A DNA stretch of 64,000 bases. Source: Eudoraea chungangensis (lineage in GTDB: Bacteria; Bacteroidota; Bacteroidia; Flavobacteriales; Flavobacteriaceae). How positions within the stretch are numbered: the first letter of the stretch is position 1; each line of letters begins with the position of its first letter. A program made the translations under genes and the position numbers. The stretch covers positions 248,001 through 312,000 of the forward strand of contig NZ_JARDUB010000003.1 of NCBI RefSeq assembly GCF_029360665.1, in the 5' to 3' direction. Shown here piece after piece: positions 52,285-61,580 of this stretch. Under the pieces are notes generated by a model. The model saw only the letters and a list, made by a program, of their open reading frames with translations. It made no database searches and was not told the origin of the DNA.

Positions 52285-55200
52285 ATGCAATATTTAATTG
52301 AAAATATAAAGTCAGTATCCAAAATCCTTAAAGTAGCATTTTTAAGGCCCATAACTGAATGGCAATATTTAAGACAGACCAGTCCTTCAGAAACACAACA
52401 AAAAGACTTATTCAGGACCCGATATTCTAATCCAAGTGTAATTCTTTTGCTGGTAAGTATTCTATTCTTAGCAAACATGAATTCTGGTCTCGCTCAATGC
52501 TCAGACACCTCTCCTTTGGCAGATTGTGATGGGGATGGGGTACTAAATGGAGCAGACCTCGATGACGATAACGATGGTATCTTGGATACTAATGAATACG
52601 ATTGCACCCCTGGCTCTCTGCTTTGGGGAGCATCTACCTGGACTGGAGGTGATCCTGACGATGATTTTGCCTCCAGTGCCACAACAACTATAAATGGAAT
52701 TGATATTGTAGCCGACAATAGCGCTACTAACTTTGGTGTTCTTAGTACCTATTCTGCCTTAGAAGGAACTACCTTTAATGGAAAAAATGGCCTGCTTCTT
52801 CAGGCAGATATCGGACAACTAGACGACGAACCTATTCTTTATAATTTAAGTTTTGATACTCCTGTAACCAATCTAAGTTTTAGCCTGGTAGATGTTGATA
52901 AAAGAATACCTACCGACCTGCCTGCTGGGGATACCTATACAGATCAAGTAGTCGTTGTAGCTTCCAATAACGGTACCAATGTAATTCTGACTCCAGGAGT
53001 AGACTATACTGTAGGTAGTGCAGTGGATGACTTAACCGGAGGTGTCTTCCAGGGGAATGCTTTGGTGGGTAATGTAAACACCACAGACGCCGATGTAATT
53101 TTTACCATTAGTGAACCTGTAGACAACATCTCTATTGCTTTTAGTAATACCATCCCCAGCACGGGTACCGACAATACCGCCCTACTTATTTCAGACCTGA
53201 GCTGGAGCTGTAACTTTAGAGATACCGATAATGATACCTTTCCCGATAATGTAGATAACGATAGTGATGGAGATGGATGTGCCGATGCTCTGGAAGGTAA
53301 CGGAGGATTTGTCTTAGCAGATCTTAATCCGGATCAGAGCCTTTCCGGGGCTATTAACTTAACCAATGGAATTCCTGTTATTGCAGTAGGAGGGCAGGCA
53401 GATGTAAGTAGTACGAATAATACCATTACTTCACCAGAATGCGACGACGACGGAGATACCGTAAGCAATGCTTTAGATGTATGTGACGGTGGAAATGACA
53501 CTTTAGATGCAGACCTGGATGGCGTTCCTAATGCCTGTGACCTCGATGACGATAACGATGGTATCTTGGATACTAATGAATACGATTGCACCCCTGGCTC
53601 TCTGCTTTGGGGAGCATCTACCTGGACTGGAGGTGATCCTGACGATGATTTTGCCTCCAGTGCCACAACAACTATAAATGGAATTGATATTGTAGCCGAC
53701 AATAGCGCTACTAACTTTGGTGTTCTTAGTACCTATTCTGCCTTAGAAGGAACTACCTTTAATGGAAAAAATGGCCTGCTTCTTCAGGCAGATATCGGAC
53801 AACTAGACGACGAACCTATTCTTTATAATTTAAGTTTTGATACTCCTGTAACCAATCTAAGTTTTAGCCTGGTAGATGTTGATAAAAGAATACCTACCGA
53901 CCTGCCTGCTGGGGATACCTATACAGATCAAGTAGTCGTTGTAGCTTCCAATAACGGTACCAATGTAATTCTGACTCCAGGAGTAGACTATACTGTAGGT
54001 AGTGCAGTGGATGACTTAACCGGAGGTGTCTTCCAGGGGAATGCTTTGGTGGGTAATGTAAACACCACAGACGCCGATGTAATTTTTACCATTAGTGAAC
54101 CTGTAGACAACATCTCTATTGCTTTTAGTAATACCATCCCCAGCACGGGTACCGACAATACCGCCCTACTTATTTCAGACCTGAGCTGGAGCTGTAACTT
54201 TAGAGATACCGATAATGATACCTTTCCCGATAATGTAGATAACGATAGTGATGGAGATGGATGTGCCGATGCTCTGGAAGGTAACGGAGGATTTGTCTTA
54301 GCAGATCTTAATCCGGATCAGAGCCTTTCCGGGGCTATTAACTTAACCAATGGAATTCCTGTTATTGCAGCAGGAGGGCAGGCAGATGTAAGTAGTACGA
54401 ATAATACCATTACTTCACCAGAATGCGACGACGATAATGACGGCCTTACCAACGGAGAAGAAGCAATTCTATTAACCGATCCAGATAATCCAGATACGGA
54501 TTCTGACAACCTAAACGACGGCGACGAAGTAAATGTAGAAAATACAGACCCTTTAGATCCGGATACAGATGGAGATGGCGAGATCGATGGAGATGAAGTC
54601 TTGGCAACCACAGATCCTTTAGACCCATGCGACCCTGTACAAGCAGCAGGATATACAGGATACGATGCTGCCAACCCTATTTGGGCAGCCGCCGATTGTG
54701 ATAGCGATGGTGTAACTAATGGCGACGAAGATACCAATGGTACCGATCCTTATTTGGCTTCAGGAGATACCGATGGAGATGGTATCATTGACGATATCGA
54801 AATTAATGATGGTAATGATCCCAATGATCCTTGTGATCCTGTACAAGTGGCAGGATATACCGGCTATGATGCAGCCAATCCAATTTGGGCTGCAGCCGAC
54901 TGCGATAGTGACGGGGTTACTAACGGCGATGAAGATACCAACGGAACAGATCCCTATGCCGTATCAGGGGATACTGACGGTGATGGAATAGATGACGATA
55001 ACGAAACAAATCTGGCGACCGATATTAACGATCCTTGTGATCCGGTACAAGTGGCAGGCTATACAGGCTATGATGCAGCCAATCCTATTTGGGCTGCAGC
55101 CGACTGCGATAGTGATGGGGTTACCAACGGGGATGAAGATACCAACGGAACAGATCCCTATGCCGTATCAGGGGATACTGACGGTGATGGAATAGACGAC

Positions 55201-58200
55201 GATAACGAAACAAATCTGGGGACCGATATTAACGATCCGTGTGATCCAGGACAGCTTGCAGGCTATACAGGCTACGATGCAGCCAATCCTATTTGGGCTG
55301 CAGCCGACTGCGATAGTGACGGGGTTACCAATGGCGATGAAGATACCAACGGAACAGATCCCTATGCCGTATCGGGGGATACTGACGGTGATGGAATAGA
55401 CGACGATAACGAAACAAATCTGGCGACCGATATTAACGATCCTTGTGATCCGGTACAAGTGGCGGGCTATACAGGCTACGATGCAGCCAATCCTATATGG
55501 GTGGCAGCCGACTGCGATAGTGATGGGGTTACCAACGGAGATGAAGATACCAACGGAACTGATCCTTATGCCGTATCCGGGGATACCGACGGTGACGGGG
55601 TGGATGATGATAACGAAACAAATCTGGGAACCGATATTAACGATCCTTGTGATCCGGTACAGCTTGCTGGCTATAATGGCTACGATGCAGCCAACCCTAT
55701 TTGGGCAGCGGCAGACTGTGATGGCGATGGGGTTACCAATGGGGATGAGGATACCAACGGAACAGATCCTTACGCCGTATCAGCCGATACTGATGGCGAT
55801 GGAATAGACAATGATAATGAAATTAACGATGGCACCGACTTAAATGTCCCTTGTGATCCTGTACAAGCTCCAGGCTATACAGGCTACGACGCAGCCAATC
55901 CAATTTGGGCTGGGGCAGACTGCGATAGTGATGGCGTTACCAACGGCGAAGAAGACACCAATGGTACCGATCCTTATTTCGCTTCAGGAGATACCGATGG
56001 AGATGGTATCATTGACGACATTGAAATTAATAATGGTACCGATCCAAATGCTCCATGTGATCCTGTACAAGCTCCAGGCTATACTGGCTATGATGCAGCC
56101 AATCCAATTTGGGCTGCGGCCGACTGCGATAGCGATGGGGTTACCAACGGAGATGAAGATACCAACGGAACTGATCCTTATGCTGTATCGGGAGATACCG
56201 ACGGCGATGGCGTAGATGATGATAATGAAATAAATCTGGGCACCGATATTAACGATCCTTGTGACCCTGCACAGTTGGCTGGTTATACGGGCTACGATGC
56301 AGCCAATCCAATTTGGGCGGCAGCTGACTGCGATAGTGATGGGGTTGCCAATGGCGATGAAGACACCAATGGTACCGATCCTTATTTTGCTTCAGGAGAT
56401 ACCGATGGAGATGGCATCATTGACGATATCGAAATTAATGATGGTAATGATCCAAATGATCCTTGTGATCCTGTTCAAGTGGCAGGCTATACCGGCTATG
56501 ATGCAGCCAATCCTATTTGGGCTGCAGCCGACTGCGATAGTGACGGGGTTACTAACGGCGATGAAGATACCAACGGAACAGATCCGTATGCGGTATCCGG
56601 AGATACAGACGGTGATGGGGTAGACAACGACAATGAAATAAATCTGGGCACCGATATTAACGATCCTTGTGATCCGGCACAGTTGGCTGGTTATACGGGC
56701 TACGATGCAGCCAATCCTATTTGGGCTGCAGCTGATTGCGATATGGATGGGGTAACTAACGGAAATGAAGATACCAATGGAACTGATCCTTATGAAATAT
56801 CTGGAGATACTGATGGAGATGGAATCATTGACGACATTGAAATTAATAATGGTAACGATCCAAATGATCCTTGTGATCCTTTACAAGTGGCAGGATATAT
56901 CGGCTATGATGCAGCCAATCCAATTTGGGCGGCAGCAGATTGCGATGGCGACAGTGTAAGCAACGGCGATGAAGACACTAATGGAACAGATCCCTATTTC
57001 GCTTCAGGAGATACCGATGGAGATGGCATCATTGACGACATTGAAATTAATGATGGCAACGACCCCAATGATCCATGTGATCCCGCACAAGTGGCAGGTT
57101 ATACCGGCTACGACGCGGCCAACCTCATTTGGGCGGCAGCCGACTGCGATAGTGATGGAGTTACCAACGGCGATGAAGATACCAACGGAACTGATCCCTA
57201 TGCCGTATCTGCCGATACCGATGGTGACGGAGTTGACGACGATAATGAAATAAATCTGGGGACCGATATTAACGATCCTTGTGACCCTGTACAGGTGGCA
57301 GGATATACCGGCTACGACGCAGCCAATCCAATTTGGGCGGCGGCAGACTGTGATAGTGATGGGGTTACCAATGGCAATGAAGATACCAACGGAACTGATC
57401 CCTATGCCGTATCTACTGATACCGATGGTGACGGAGTAGACGACGATAACGAAATAAATTTAGGGACCGATATTAACGATCCTTGTGACCCTGTACAGGT
57501 TGCAGGATATACCGGCTACGACGCAGGCAATCCTATTTGGGCAGCAGCAGACTGTGATAATGATGGGGTTTCCAACGGGGATGAAGATACCAACGGAACA
57601 GATCCTTATGCCGTATCCGGAGATACTGATGGTGACGGGGTTGATGATGACAACGAAATTAACAATACAACAGATCCTAATGCCCCATGTGATCCTGTAC
57701 AAGTAGCAGGCTATACTGGCTACGACGCAGCCAATCCAATTTGGGCGGCGGCAGACTGCGATGGCGATGGCGTAACCAATGGAGATGAAGATACTAACGG
57801 AACAGATCCATACGCCGTATCGGCCGATACCGATGGTGACGGGGTGGATGATGATAACGAAATAAATTTAGGGACTGATATTAACGATCCTTGTGATCCA
57901 TTACAGTTGGCAGGCTATACCGGCTACGATGCAGCCAATTCTATTTGGGCAGCGGCAGACTGTGATGGTGATGGCGTAACCAACGGCGATGAAGATACTA
58001 ACGGTACGGATCCATACGCCGTATCAGCAGATACCGATGGAGATGGCTTAGAGAATGACATTGAAACAAATAATGGCACCGATCCGAATGACCCTTGTGA
58101 CCCTGTGCAAGTGGCAGGCTATGCGGGCTACGATGCTGCCAATCCTATTTGGGCCGCAGCTGATTGTGATGGTGACGGCGTTACCAACGGCGATGAAGAC

Positions 58201-59430
58201 ACCAATGGTACTGATCCTTATGCTGTATCAGGGGATACCGACGGCGATGGAGTAGACGACGACAACGAAATTAGTCTGGGGACAGATATTAATAATCCCT
58301 GTGATCCGGTACAAGTGGCAGGTTATACAGGCTACGATCCAGCCAATCCAATTTGGGCTGCAGCTGATTGCGATATGGATGGGGTAACCAATGGCGATGA
58401 AAATACCAATGGTACTGATCCTTACCTTGCATCTGCAGACACCGATGGAGATGGCATTATAGACGACATTGAAATTAACAATGGCACGGATCCGAATGCA
58501 CCTTGTGACCCAATACAGCTTGTAGGCTACACGGGTTATGACGCAGCCAATCCTATTTGGGCCGCAGCTGATTGCGATAGCGACGGACTAACAAATGGGG
58601 ATGAGGATACCAATGGTACCGATCCTTATTTGCCAAATATTGATACGGATGGCGACGGTATTGATGACAATGTTGAAACAGACAATGGAACAGATCCTAA
58701 CAATCCTTGCGATCCGGCACAAACTTCTGGCTATACAGGCTATGATTCTAACAACAATATTTGGGGAAGTGCTGATTGTGACCAAGATGGTCTGACTAAT
58801 CAGGAAGAATTTGTCTTGGGCACCGATCCTTATAATCCTGATACCGATGGGGATACTATAAATGATGGGCAGGAAGTTCTTGATAATACAAATCCATTTG
58901 ATGACTGTGATTCTATAGGAGGAACCCCACTTCCTACAAGTATTTGTAATACAGATTCTGACGGAGACGGTCTAACCGATACTCAAGAAGAGGCGCTAGG
59001 AACGGATCCAAATAATCCAGATACCGATGGTGATACAATAAATGATGGACAAGAAGTCGCAAATAATACCGATCCATTAAACCCTTGTGATTCTCTAGGG
59101 GGAACACCTCCAGAAGGCTCTGTTTGTGAAATAACCATTGGAAATACAATTATAACGGCAGATGGTGATGGAATTAACGACTATTTCAATATCATAGATA
59201 TTGAGTCATTTCCTGTAAACGAAGTGGAAATATTCAATAGATGGGGAGCCAGTGTATTTAAAGCTTCAGGATATGACAATACTACAAAAGTATTTAGAGG
59301 GATTTCTGAAGGAAGTGGCACCATTAATAAGGGAGATGGATTACCACCAGGTGTATACTTCTATATCATTAAATACTTTAACAACAATAATCCGCAGAAC
59401 CTATCAGGGTATTTATATATAAACAGATAG
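52285..59430 (+). CDS. Giant thrombospondin type 3-like repeat surface protein with type B type IX secretion signal
   Basis: A 2381-residue, highly acidic exported protein. The N-terminus is a 50-residue polar leader, then a hydrophobic core (about 51-63) and likely cleavage near Ala70. Residues 91-389 and 419-717 are two nearly identical modules, each with a beta-rich segment (GDPDDDFASSATTTING) framed by Ca-binding-type motifs. Residues 782-2141 are 20 repeats of 68 residues, each with CDP, GYTGYDAANPIW, an ADCDSDGVTNGDED motif and a DTDGDGxxDDxE motif. A degenerate repeat and more such motifs follow. The last ~95 residues (TADGDGINDYFN, VEIFNRWGASVF, PPGVYFYIIKY) are a gliding motility-associated type B sorting domain. 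ATG 52285 was preferred to TTG 52270. It is probably a cell-surface adhesin. Confidence 0.88.
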   Translation: MQYLIENIKSVSKILKVAFLRPITEWQYLRQTSPSETQQKDLFRTRYSNPSVILLLVSILFLANMNSGLAQCSDTSPLADCDGDGVLNGADLDDDNDGILDTNEYDCTPGSLLWGASTWTGGDPDDDFASSATTTINGIDIVADNSATNFGVLSTYSALEGTTFNGKNGLLLQADIGQLDDEPILYNLSFDTPVTNLSFSLVDVDKRIPTDLPAGDTYTDQVVVVASNNGTNVILTPGVDYTVGSAVDDLTGGVFQGNALVGNVNTTDADVIFTISEPVDNISIAFSNTIPSTGTDNTALLISDLSWSCNFRDTDNDTFPDNVDNDSDGDGCADALEGNGGFVLADLNPDQSLSGAINLTNGIPVIAVGGQADVSSTNNTITSPECDDDGDTVSNALDVCDGGNDTLDADLDGVPNACDLDDDNDGILDTNEYDCTPGSLLWGASTWTGGDPDDDFASSATTTINGIDIVADNSATNFGVLSTYSALEGTTFNGKNGLLLQADIGQLDDEPILYNLSFDTPVTNLSFSLVDVDKRIPTDLPAGDTYTDQVVVVASNNGTNVILTPGVDYTVGSAVDDLTGGVFQGNALVGNVNTTDADVIFTISEPVDNISIAFSNTIPSTGTDNTALLISDLSWSCNFRDTDNDTFPDNVDNDSDGDGCADALEGNGGFVLADLNPDQSLSGAINLTNGIPVIAAGGQADVSSTNNTITSPECDDDNDGLTNGEEAILLTDPDNPDTDSDNLNDGDEVNVENTDPLDPDTDGDGEIDGDEVLATTDPLDPCDPVQAAGYTGYDAANPIWAAADCDSDGVTNGDEDTNGTDPYLASGDTDGDGIIDDIEINDGNDPNDPCDPVQVAGYTGYDAANPIWAAADCDSDGVTNGDEDTNGTDPYAVSGDTDGDGIDDDNETNLATDINDPCDPVQVAGYTGYDAANPIWAAADCDSDGVTNGDEDTNGTDPYAVSGDTDGDGIDDDNETNLGTDINDPCDPGQLAGYTGYDAANPIWAAADCDSDGVTNGDEDTNGTDPYAVSGDTDGDGIDDDNETNLATDINDPCDPVQVAGYTGYDAANPIWVAADCDSDGVTNGDEDTNGTDPYAVSGDTDGDGVDDDNETNLGTDINDPCDPVQLAGYNGYDAANPIWAAADCDGDGVTNGDEDTNGTDPYAVSADTDGDGIDNDNEINDGTDLNVPCDPVQAPGYTGYDAANPIWAGADCDSDGVTNGEEDTNGTDPYFASGDTDGDGIIDDIEINNGTDPNAPCDPVQAPGYTGYDAANPIWAAADCDSDGVTNGDEDTNGTDPYAVSGDTDGDGVDDDNEINLGTDINDPCDPAQLAGYTGYDAANPIWAAADCDSDGVANGDEDTNGTDPYFASGDTDGDGIIDDIEINDGNDPNDPCDPVQVAGYTGYDAANPIWAAADCDSDGVTNGDEDTNGTDPYAVSGDTDGDGVDNDNEINLGTDINDPCDPAQLAGYTGYDAANPIWAAADCDMDGVTNGNEDTNGTDPYEISGDTDGDGIIDDIEINNGNDPNDPCDPLQVAGYIGYDAANPIWAAADCDGDSVSNGDEDTNGTDPYFASGDTDGDGIIDDIEINDGNDPNDPCDPAQVAGYTGYDAANLIWAAADCDSDGVTNGDEDTNGTDPYAVSADTDGDGVDDDNEINLGTDINDPCDPVQVAGYTGYDAANPIWAAADCDSDGVTNGNEDTNGTDPYAVSTDTDGDGVDDDNEINLGTDINDPCDPVQVAGYTGYDAGNPIWAAADCDNDGVSNGDEDTNGTDPYAVSGDTDGDGVDDDNEINNTTDPNAPCDPVQVAGYTGYDAANPIWAAADCDGDGVTNGDEDTNGTDPYAVSADTDGDGVDDDNEINLGTDINDPCDPLQLAGYTGYDAANSIWAAADCDGDGVTNGDEDTNGTDPYAVSADTDGDGLENDIETNNGTDPNDPCDPVQVAGYAGYDAANPIWAAADCDGDGVTNGDEDTNGTDPYAVSGDTDGDGVDDDNEISLGTDINNPCDPVQVAGYTGYDPANPIWAAADCDMDGVTNGDENTNGTDPYLASADTDGDGIIDDIEINNGTDPNAPCDPIQLVGYTGYDAANPIWAAADCDSDGLTNGDEDTNGTDPYLPNIDTDGDGIDDNVETDNGTDPNNPCDPAQTSGYTGYDSNNNIWGSADCDQDGLTNQEEFVLGTDPYNPDTDGDTINDGQEVLDNTNPFDDCDSIGGTPLPTSICNTDSDGDGLTDTQEEALGTDPNNPDTDGDTINDGQEVANNTDPLNPCDSLGGTPPEGSVCEITIGNTIITADGDGINDYFNIIDIESFPVNEVEIFNRWGASVFKASGYDNTTKVFRGISEGSGTINKGDGLPPGVYFYIIKYFNNNNPQNLSGYLYINR
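52555..53450 (+). repeat. 896-bp direct repeat, copy 1
   Basis: The segment recurs at 53539-54434 with a constant offset of 984 bases. In my reading the only difference is T at 53387 against C at 54371, changing Val to Ala. It lies wholly within the giant gene and keeps the frame. Confidence 0.9.
53539..54434 (+). repeat. 896-bp direct repeat, copy 2
   Basis: Second copy of 52555-53450. The two copies are separated by 88 unique bases coding for a TSP3-like linker (DVCDGGNDTLDADLDGVPNA). Copy 2 leads into a different sequence (DDDNDGLTNGEEAIL), whereas copy 1 leads into the linker. Confidence 0.9.
54628..58707 (+). repeat. Tandem array of 20 in-frame 204-bp repeats
   Basis: The array is exactly 20 x 204 bp; each unit begins with a TGC/TGT Cys codon of CDP. 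The first unit starts at 54628, the second at 54832 and the twentieth at 58504. No unit contains an indel. A degenerate 21st unit starts at 58708 (CDPAQTSGYTGYDSNNNIW). The first half of each unit is nearly constant, and the second half exists in a few variants. Confidence 0.92.
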
Positions 59431-59431
59431 C

Positions 59432-60388
59432 ATGAAAAACAAAAGCATTTCTATAGTAAAATTTGGCATTTTGTTGCTTCCATTCTTCTTAATAAATATA
59501 GGAGAAGTAAAAGCACAGCAAGATCCGAATTATACACAATACATGTTAAATACCATGGTAATTAACCCTGCCTATGTCGGATCCAGGGGTGTTGTCAGTG
59601 TTGGGGGACTCTATAGATCCCAATGGATGGGATTAGAAGGAGCGCCAAAAACCCAAACCTTTAACGTAGAAACACCTGTTGGAGAAAATATGGGTCTTGG
59701 TTTTTCGATAGTTAACGACAATATTGGCGATGGCACCGTCCAAGAAACTTATTTTGATGTGGCCTTTTCTTATACCATAAAAGTAAATGATGAAAGTAAT
59801 TTGGCCTTTGGAATAAATGCCGGTGGTGATCTGTTAAACATAGATTTTACCAACCTAATTAATTATGGGATTGAGCCAAATTTAACCAATATTGACAACA
59901 AATTTTCTCCAAATTTTGGAGTTGGAGCCTATTACTATACGGAAAAGTTTTATGCAGGAATCTCAGTTCCCAGTTTATTAGAAACGGAACATTTTGAAAA
60001 CTCAGATGACAGCAGTAGTTCTTTCTTAGCTACTGAACGAATGAACTTCTACTTCACTTCTGGTTATATCTTTGAATTAGATAGAAAGACTAAACTTAGG
60101 CCGAGTGTTCTAGTAAAGGCTGTTAGTGGGGCACCAGTACAAGTAGATTTGTCTGCGAACTTTCTTTTTAATGAGAAATTTACCGCAGGGGCGGCTTATC
60201 GATTCGGTTCGTCTTTAAGCGCTCTCTTCGGTTTTCAAATTACTGAAAAACTAATGTTAGGACTGGCTTACGATGTCGCTACTACACAATTAGGAAGCAC
60301 TACCTTCAACGACGGATCCTTTGAAGTATTTTTGCGTTTCGACTTTATATCTAGATACAGACGAGAGGTAACTAATAAATTCTTTTAA
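59432..60388 (+). CDS. PorP/SprF-family type IX secretion outer-membrane protein
   Basis: A 318-residue protein with a signal peptide (LLPFFLINIGEVKAQ) and the PorP/SprF opening QDPNYTQYMLNTMVINPAYVGSRG (described across two elements). GLYRSQWMGLEGAPKTQTF, GLGFSIVNDNIGDGT and alternating outer-membrane strands follow, ending in a terminal aromatic-rich strand (EVFLRFDFIS). SprF is needed for surface export of the SprB adhesin, and such proteins are usually paired with type B substrates. It starts 1 base after the giant gene's stop, so it is probably that protein's dedicated partner. Confidence 0.9.
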   Translation: MKNKSISIVKFGILLLPFFLINIGEVKAQQDPNYTQYMLNTMVINPAYVGSRGVVSVGGLYRSQWMGLEGAPKTQTFNVETPVGENMGLGFSIVNDNIGDGTVQETYFDVAFSYTIKVNDESNLAFGINAGGDLLNIDFTNLINYGIEPNLTNIDNKFSPNFGVGAYYYTEKFYAGISVPSLLETEHFENSDDSSSSFLATERMNFYFTSGYIFELDRKTKLRPSVLVKAVSGAPVQVDLSANFLFNEKFTAGAAYRFGSSLSALFGFQITEKLMLGLAYDVATTQLGSTTFNDGSFEVFLRFDFISRYRREVTNKFF

Positions 60389-60489
60389 CATTATACCTCT
60401 GGCATTTTAAAGACATACATCTTTGTTATCCAACCTGCATTCTCGAATAAATGTCCTCTTATTTCACTGATAAAAATAATTAAGTGTAG

Positions 60490-60497
60490 TATTTTTG
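60490..60497 (+). promoter_or_regulatory. Putative -7 box for ctaA
   Basis: TATTTTTG matches TAnnTTTG, 19 bases before the ATG at 60517. Confidence 0.45.
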
Positions 60498-60516
60498 TAG
60501 TCCCTTAAGTTACTGC

Positions 60517-61551
60517 ATGCAACGACACTTTATTAAAATTGCGAAAATTTCCTTGATACTGGTCTATTTAGTAATTATTGCGGGAGCAGTAGTTAGAATG
60601 ACGGGCAGTGGTATGGGTTGTCCCGATTGGCCCAAGTGTTTTGGATATTATATTCCTCCAACAGACATCGAGCAATTGATCTGGAAGTCTAATCACAACT
60701 ATAAAAGTGGTCAGGTCATTATCCTAAATGAATCTTTATTTGTAGCTAGGGACAACTTTTCATCCGGGACAATTCTAGATCCAATAAATTGGGAGGTCTA
60801 TTCAAAACACGACTACGCTGTCTTTAATGCTTCCCATACTTGGATAGAGTTTATCAATCGTTTATTTGGTGCTTTGGCCGGAATCGCGACCTTGATAACG
60901 GCAATAATTTCAATCACATTTTGGAAACAAAATAAAAAAATCACCTTAATTTCCTGGTTTATAGTGTTTTGCATGGGGTTTCAAGCCTGGCTAGGCGCAA
61001 CTGTGGTGTATTCTGTTTTAGAACCTGTTAAAATTAGCATACATATGTTAATGGCTTTATTAATAGTTGCCTTATTAATCTATCTAATCCATTATAGCTC
61101 TCACAAAAAAACTAGGGCAGTATTGAGCCGTTTGGATTTTAGGTTATTAGGCGTGGCTTTTGGTTTAACGATTATTCAGATTGTGTTTGGTATACAGGTT
61201 AGACAGTTTATAGATGAGCAGGGAGAGCTTCTTGGGTTAGATCTAAAAGCCTTCTTTCTTCAAGACCCAATTTGGTCGTTTTACGTGCATAGATCTTTAT
61301 CAATCTTAGTCTTTCTGGTGAATATTTTTTTGGCAAGGTCAATTTTTAAGAAAGCGCCGAGCTATCCTCAAATGAAATGGATTCTTTTGTTACTTTTCAT
61401 GGAAATTGGAACGGGAATACTCATGTACTATATGGCTTTTCCTTTTGGCAGTCAACCTTTGCATCTCATTTTTGCCGCACTTCTATTTGGCATACAATTT
61501 CATTTTGTTTTGGAAGCTAGAGAACGACAAAATACTGGTATTTCTTTGTAA
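60517..61551 (+). CDS. ctaA: Heme A synthase (COX15/CtaA family)
   Basis: Oxidises heme O to heme A for cytochrome aa3-type terminal oxidases. It is a polytopic protein of 344 residues with the family start VRMTGSGMGCPDWPKCFG, which holds a Cys pair. Heme-ligand His residues lie in ASHTWIEFINRLFGAL, ISIHMLMALLI, YVHRSLSI and QPLHLIFAAL, and LGATVVYSVLEP is typical. The long first loop (residues about 50-105) is usual for Bacteroidota. It is not linked to other oxidase genes in the window. Confidence 0.92.
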   Translation: MQRHFIKIAKISLILVYLVIIAGAVVRMTGSGMGCPDWPKCFGYYIPPTDIEQLIWKSNHNYKSGQVIILNESLFVARDNFSSGTILDPINWEVYSKHDYAVFNASHTWIEFINRLFGALAGIATLITAIISITFWKQNKKITLISWFIVFCMGFQAWLGATVVYSVLEPVKISIHMLMALLIVALLIYLIHYSSHKKTRAVLSRLDFRLLGVAFGLTIIQIVFGIQVRQFIDEQGELLGLDLKAFFLQDPIWSFYVHRSLSILVFLVNIFLARSIFKKAPSYPQMKWILLLLFMEIGTGILMYYMAFPFGSQPLHLIFAALLFGIQFHFVLEARERQNTGISL

Positions 61552-61556
61552 CTTTG
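61549..61556 (+). promoter_or_regulatory. Putative -7 box for the pRiA4b ORF-3-like gene
   Basis: TAACTTTG overlaps the ctaA stop codon and lies 24 bases before the ATG at 61581. It matches TAnnTTTG. Confidence 0.4.
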
Positions 61557-61580
61557 CCCCCTATTTAAGATTTAGAGAAC

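Noticed and set aside
54628-58707. Possible CRISPR array or other non-coding repeat array
   Set aside because: Units are 204 bp with no variable spacers, stay in one reading frame without stops, and encode recognisable TSP3-like motifs.
54719-58795. Many open frames in other phases and on the minus strand across the repeat array
   Set aside because: They are shadows of the 204-bp unit, recur with the same period, and have Met/Ile/Leu-rich sequence unlike real proteins.
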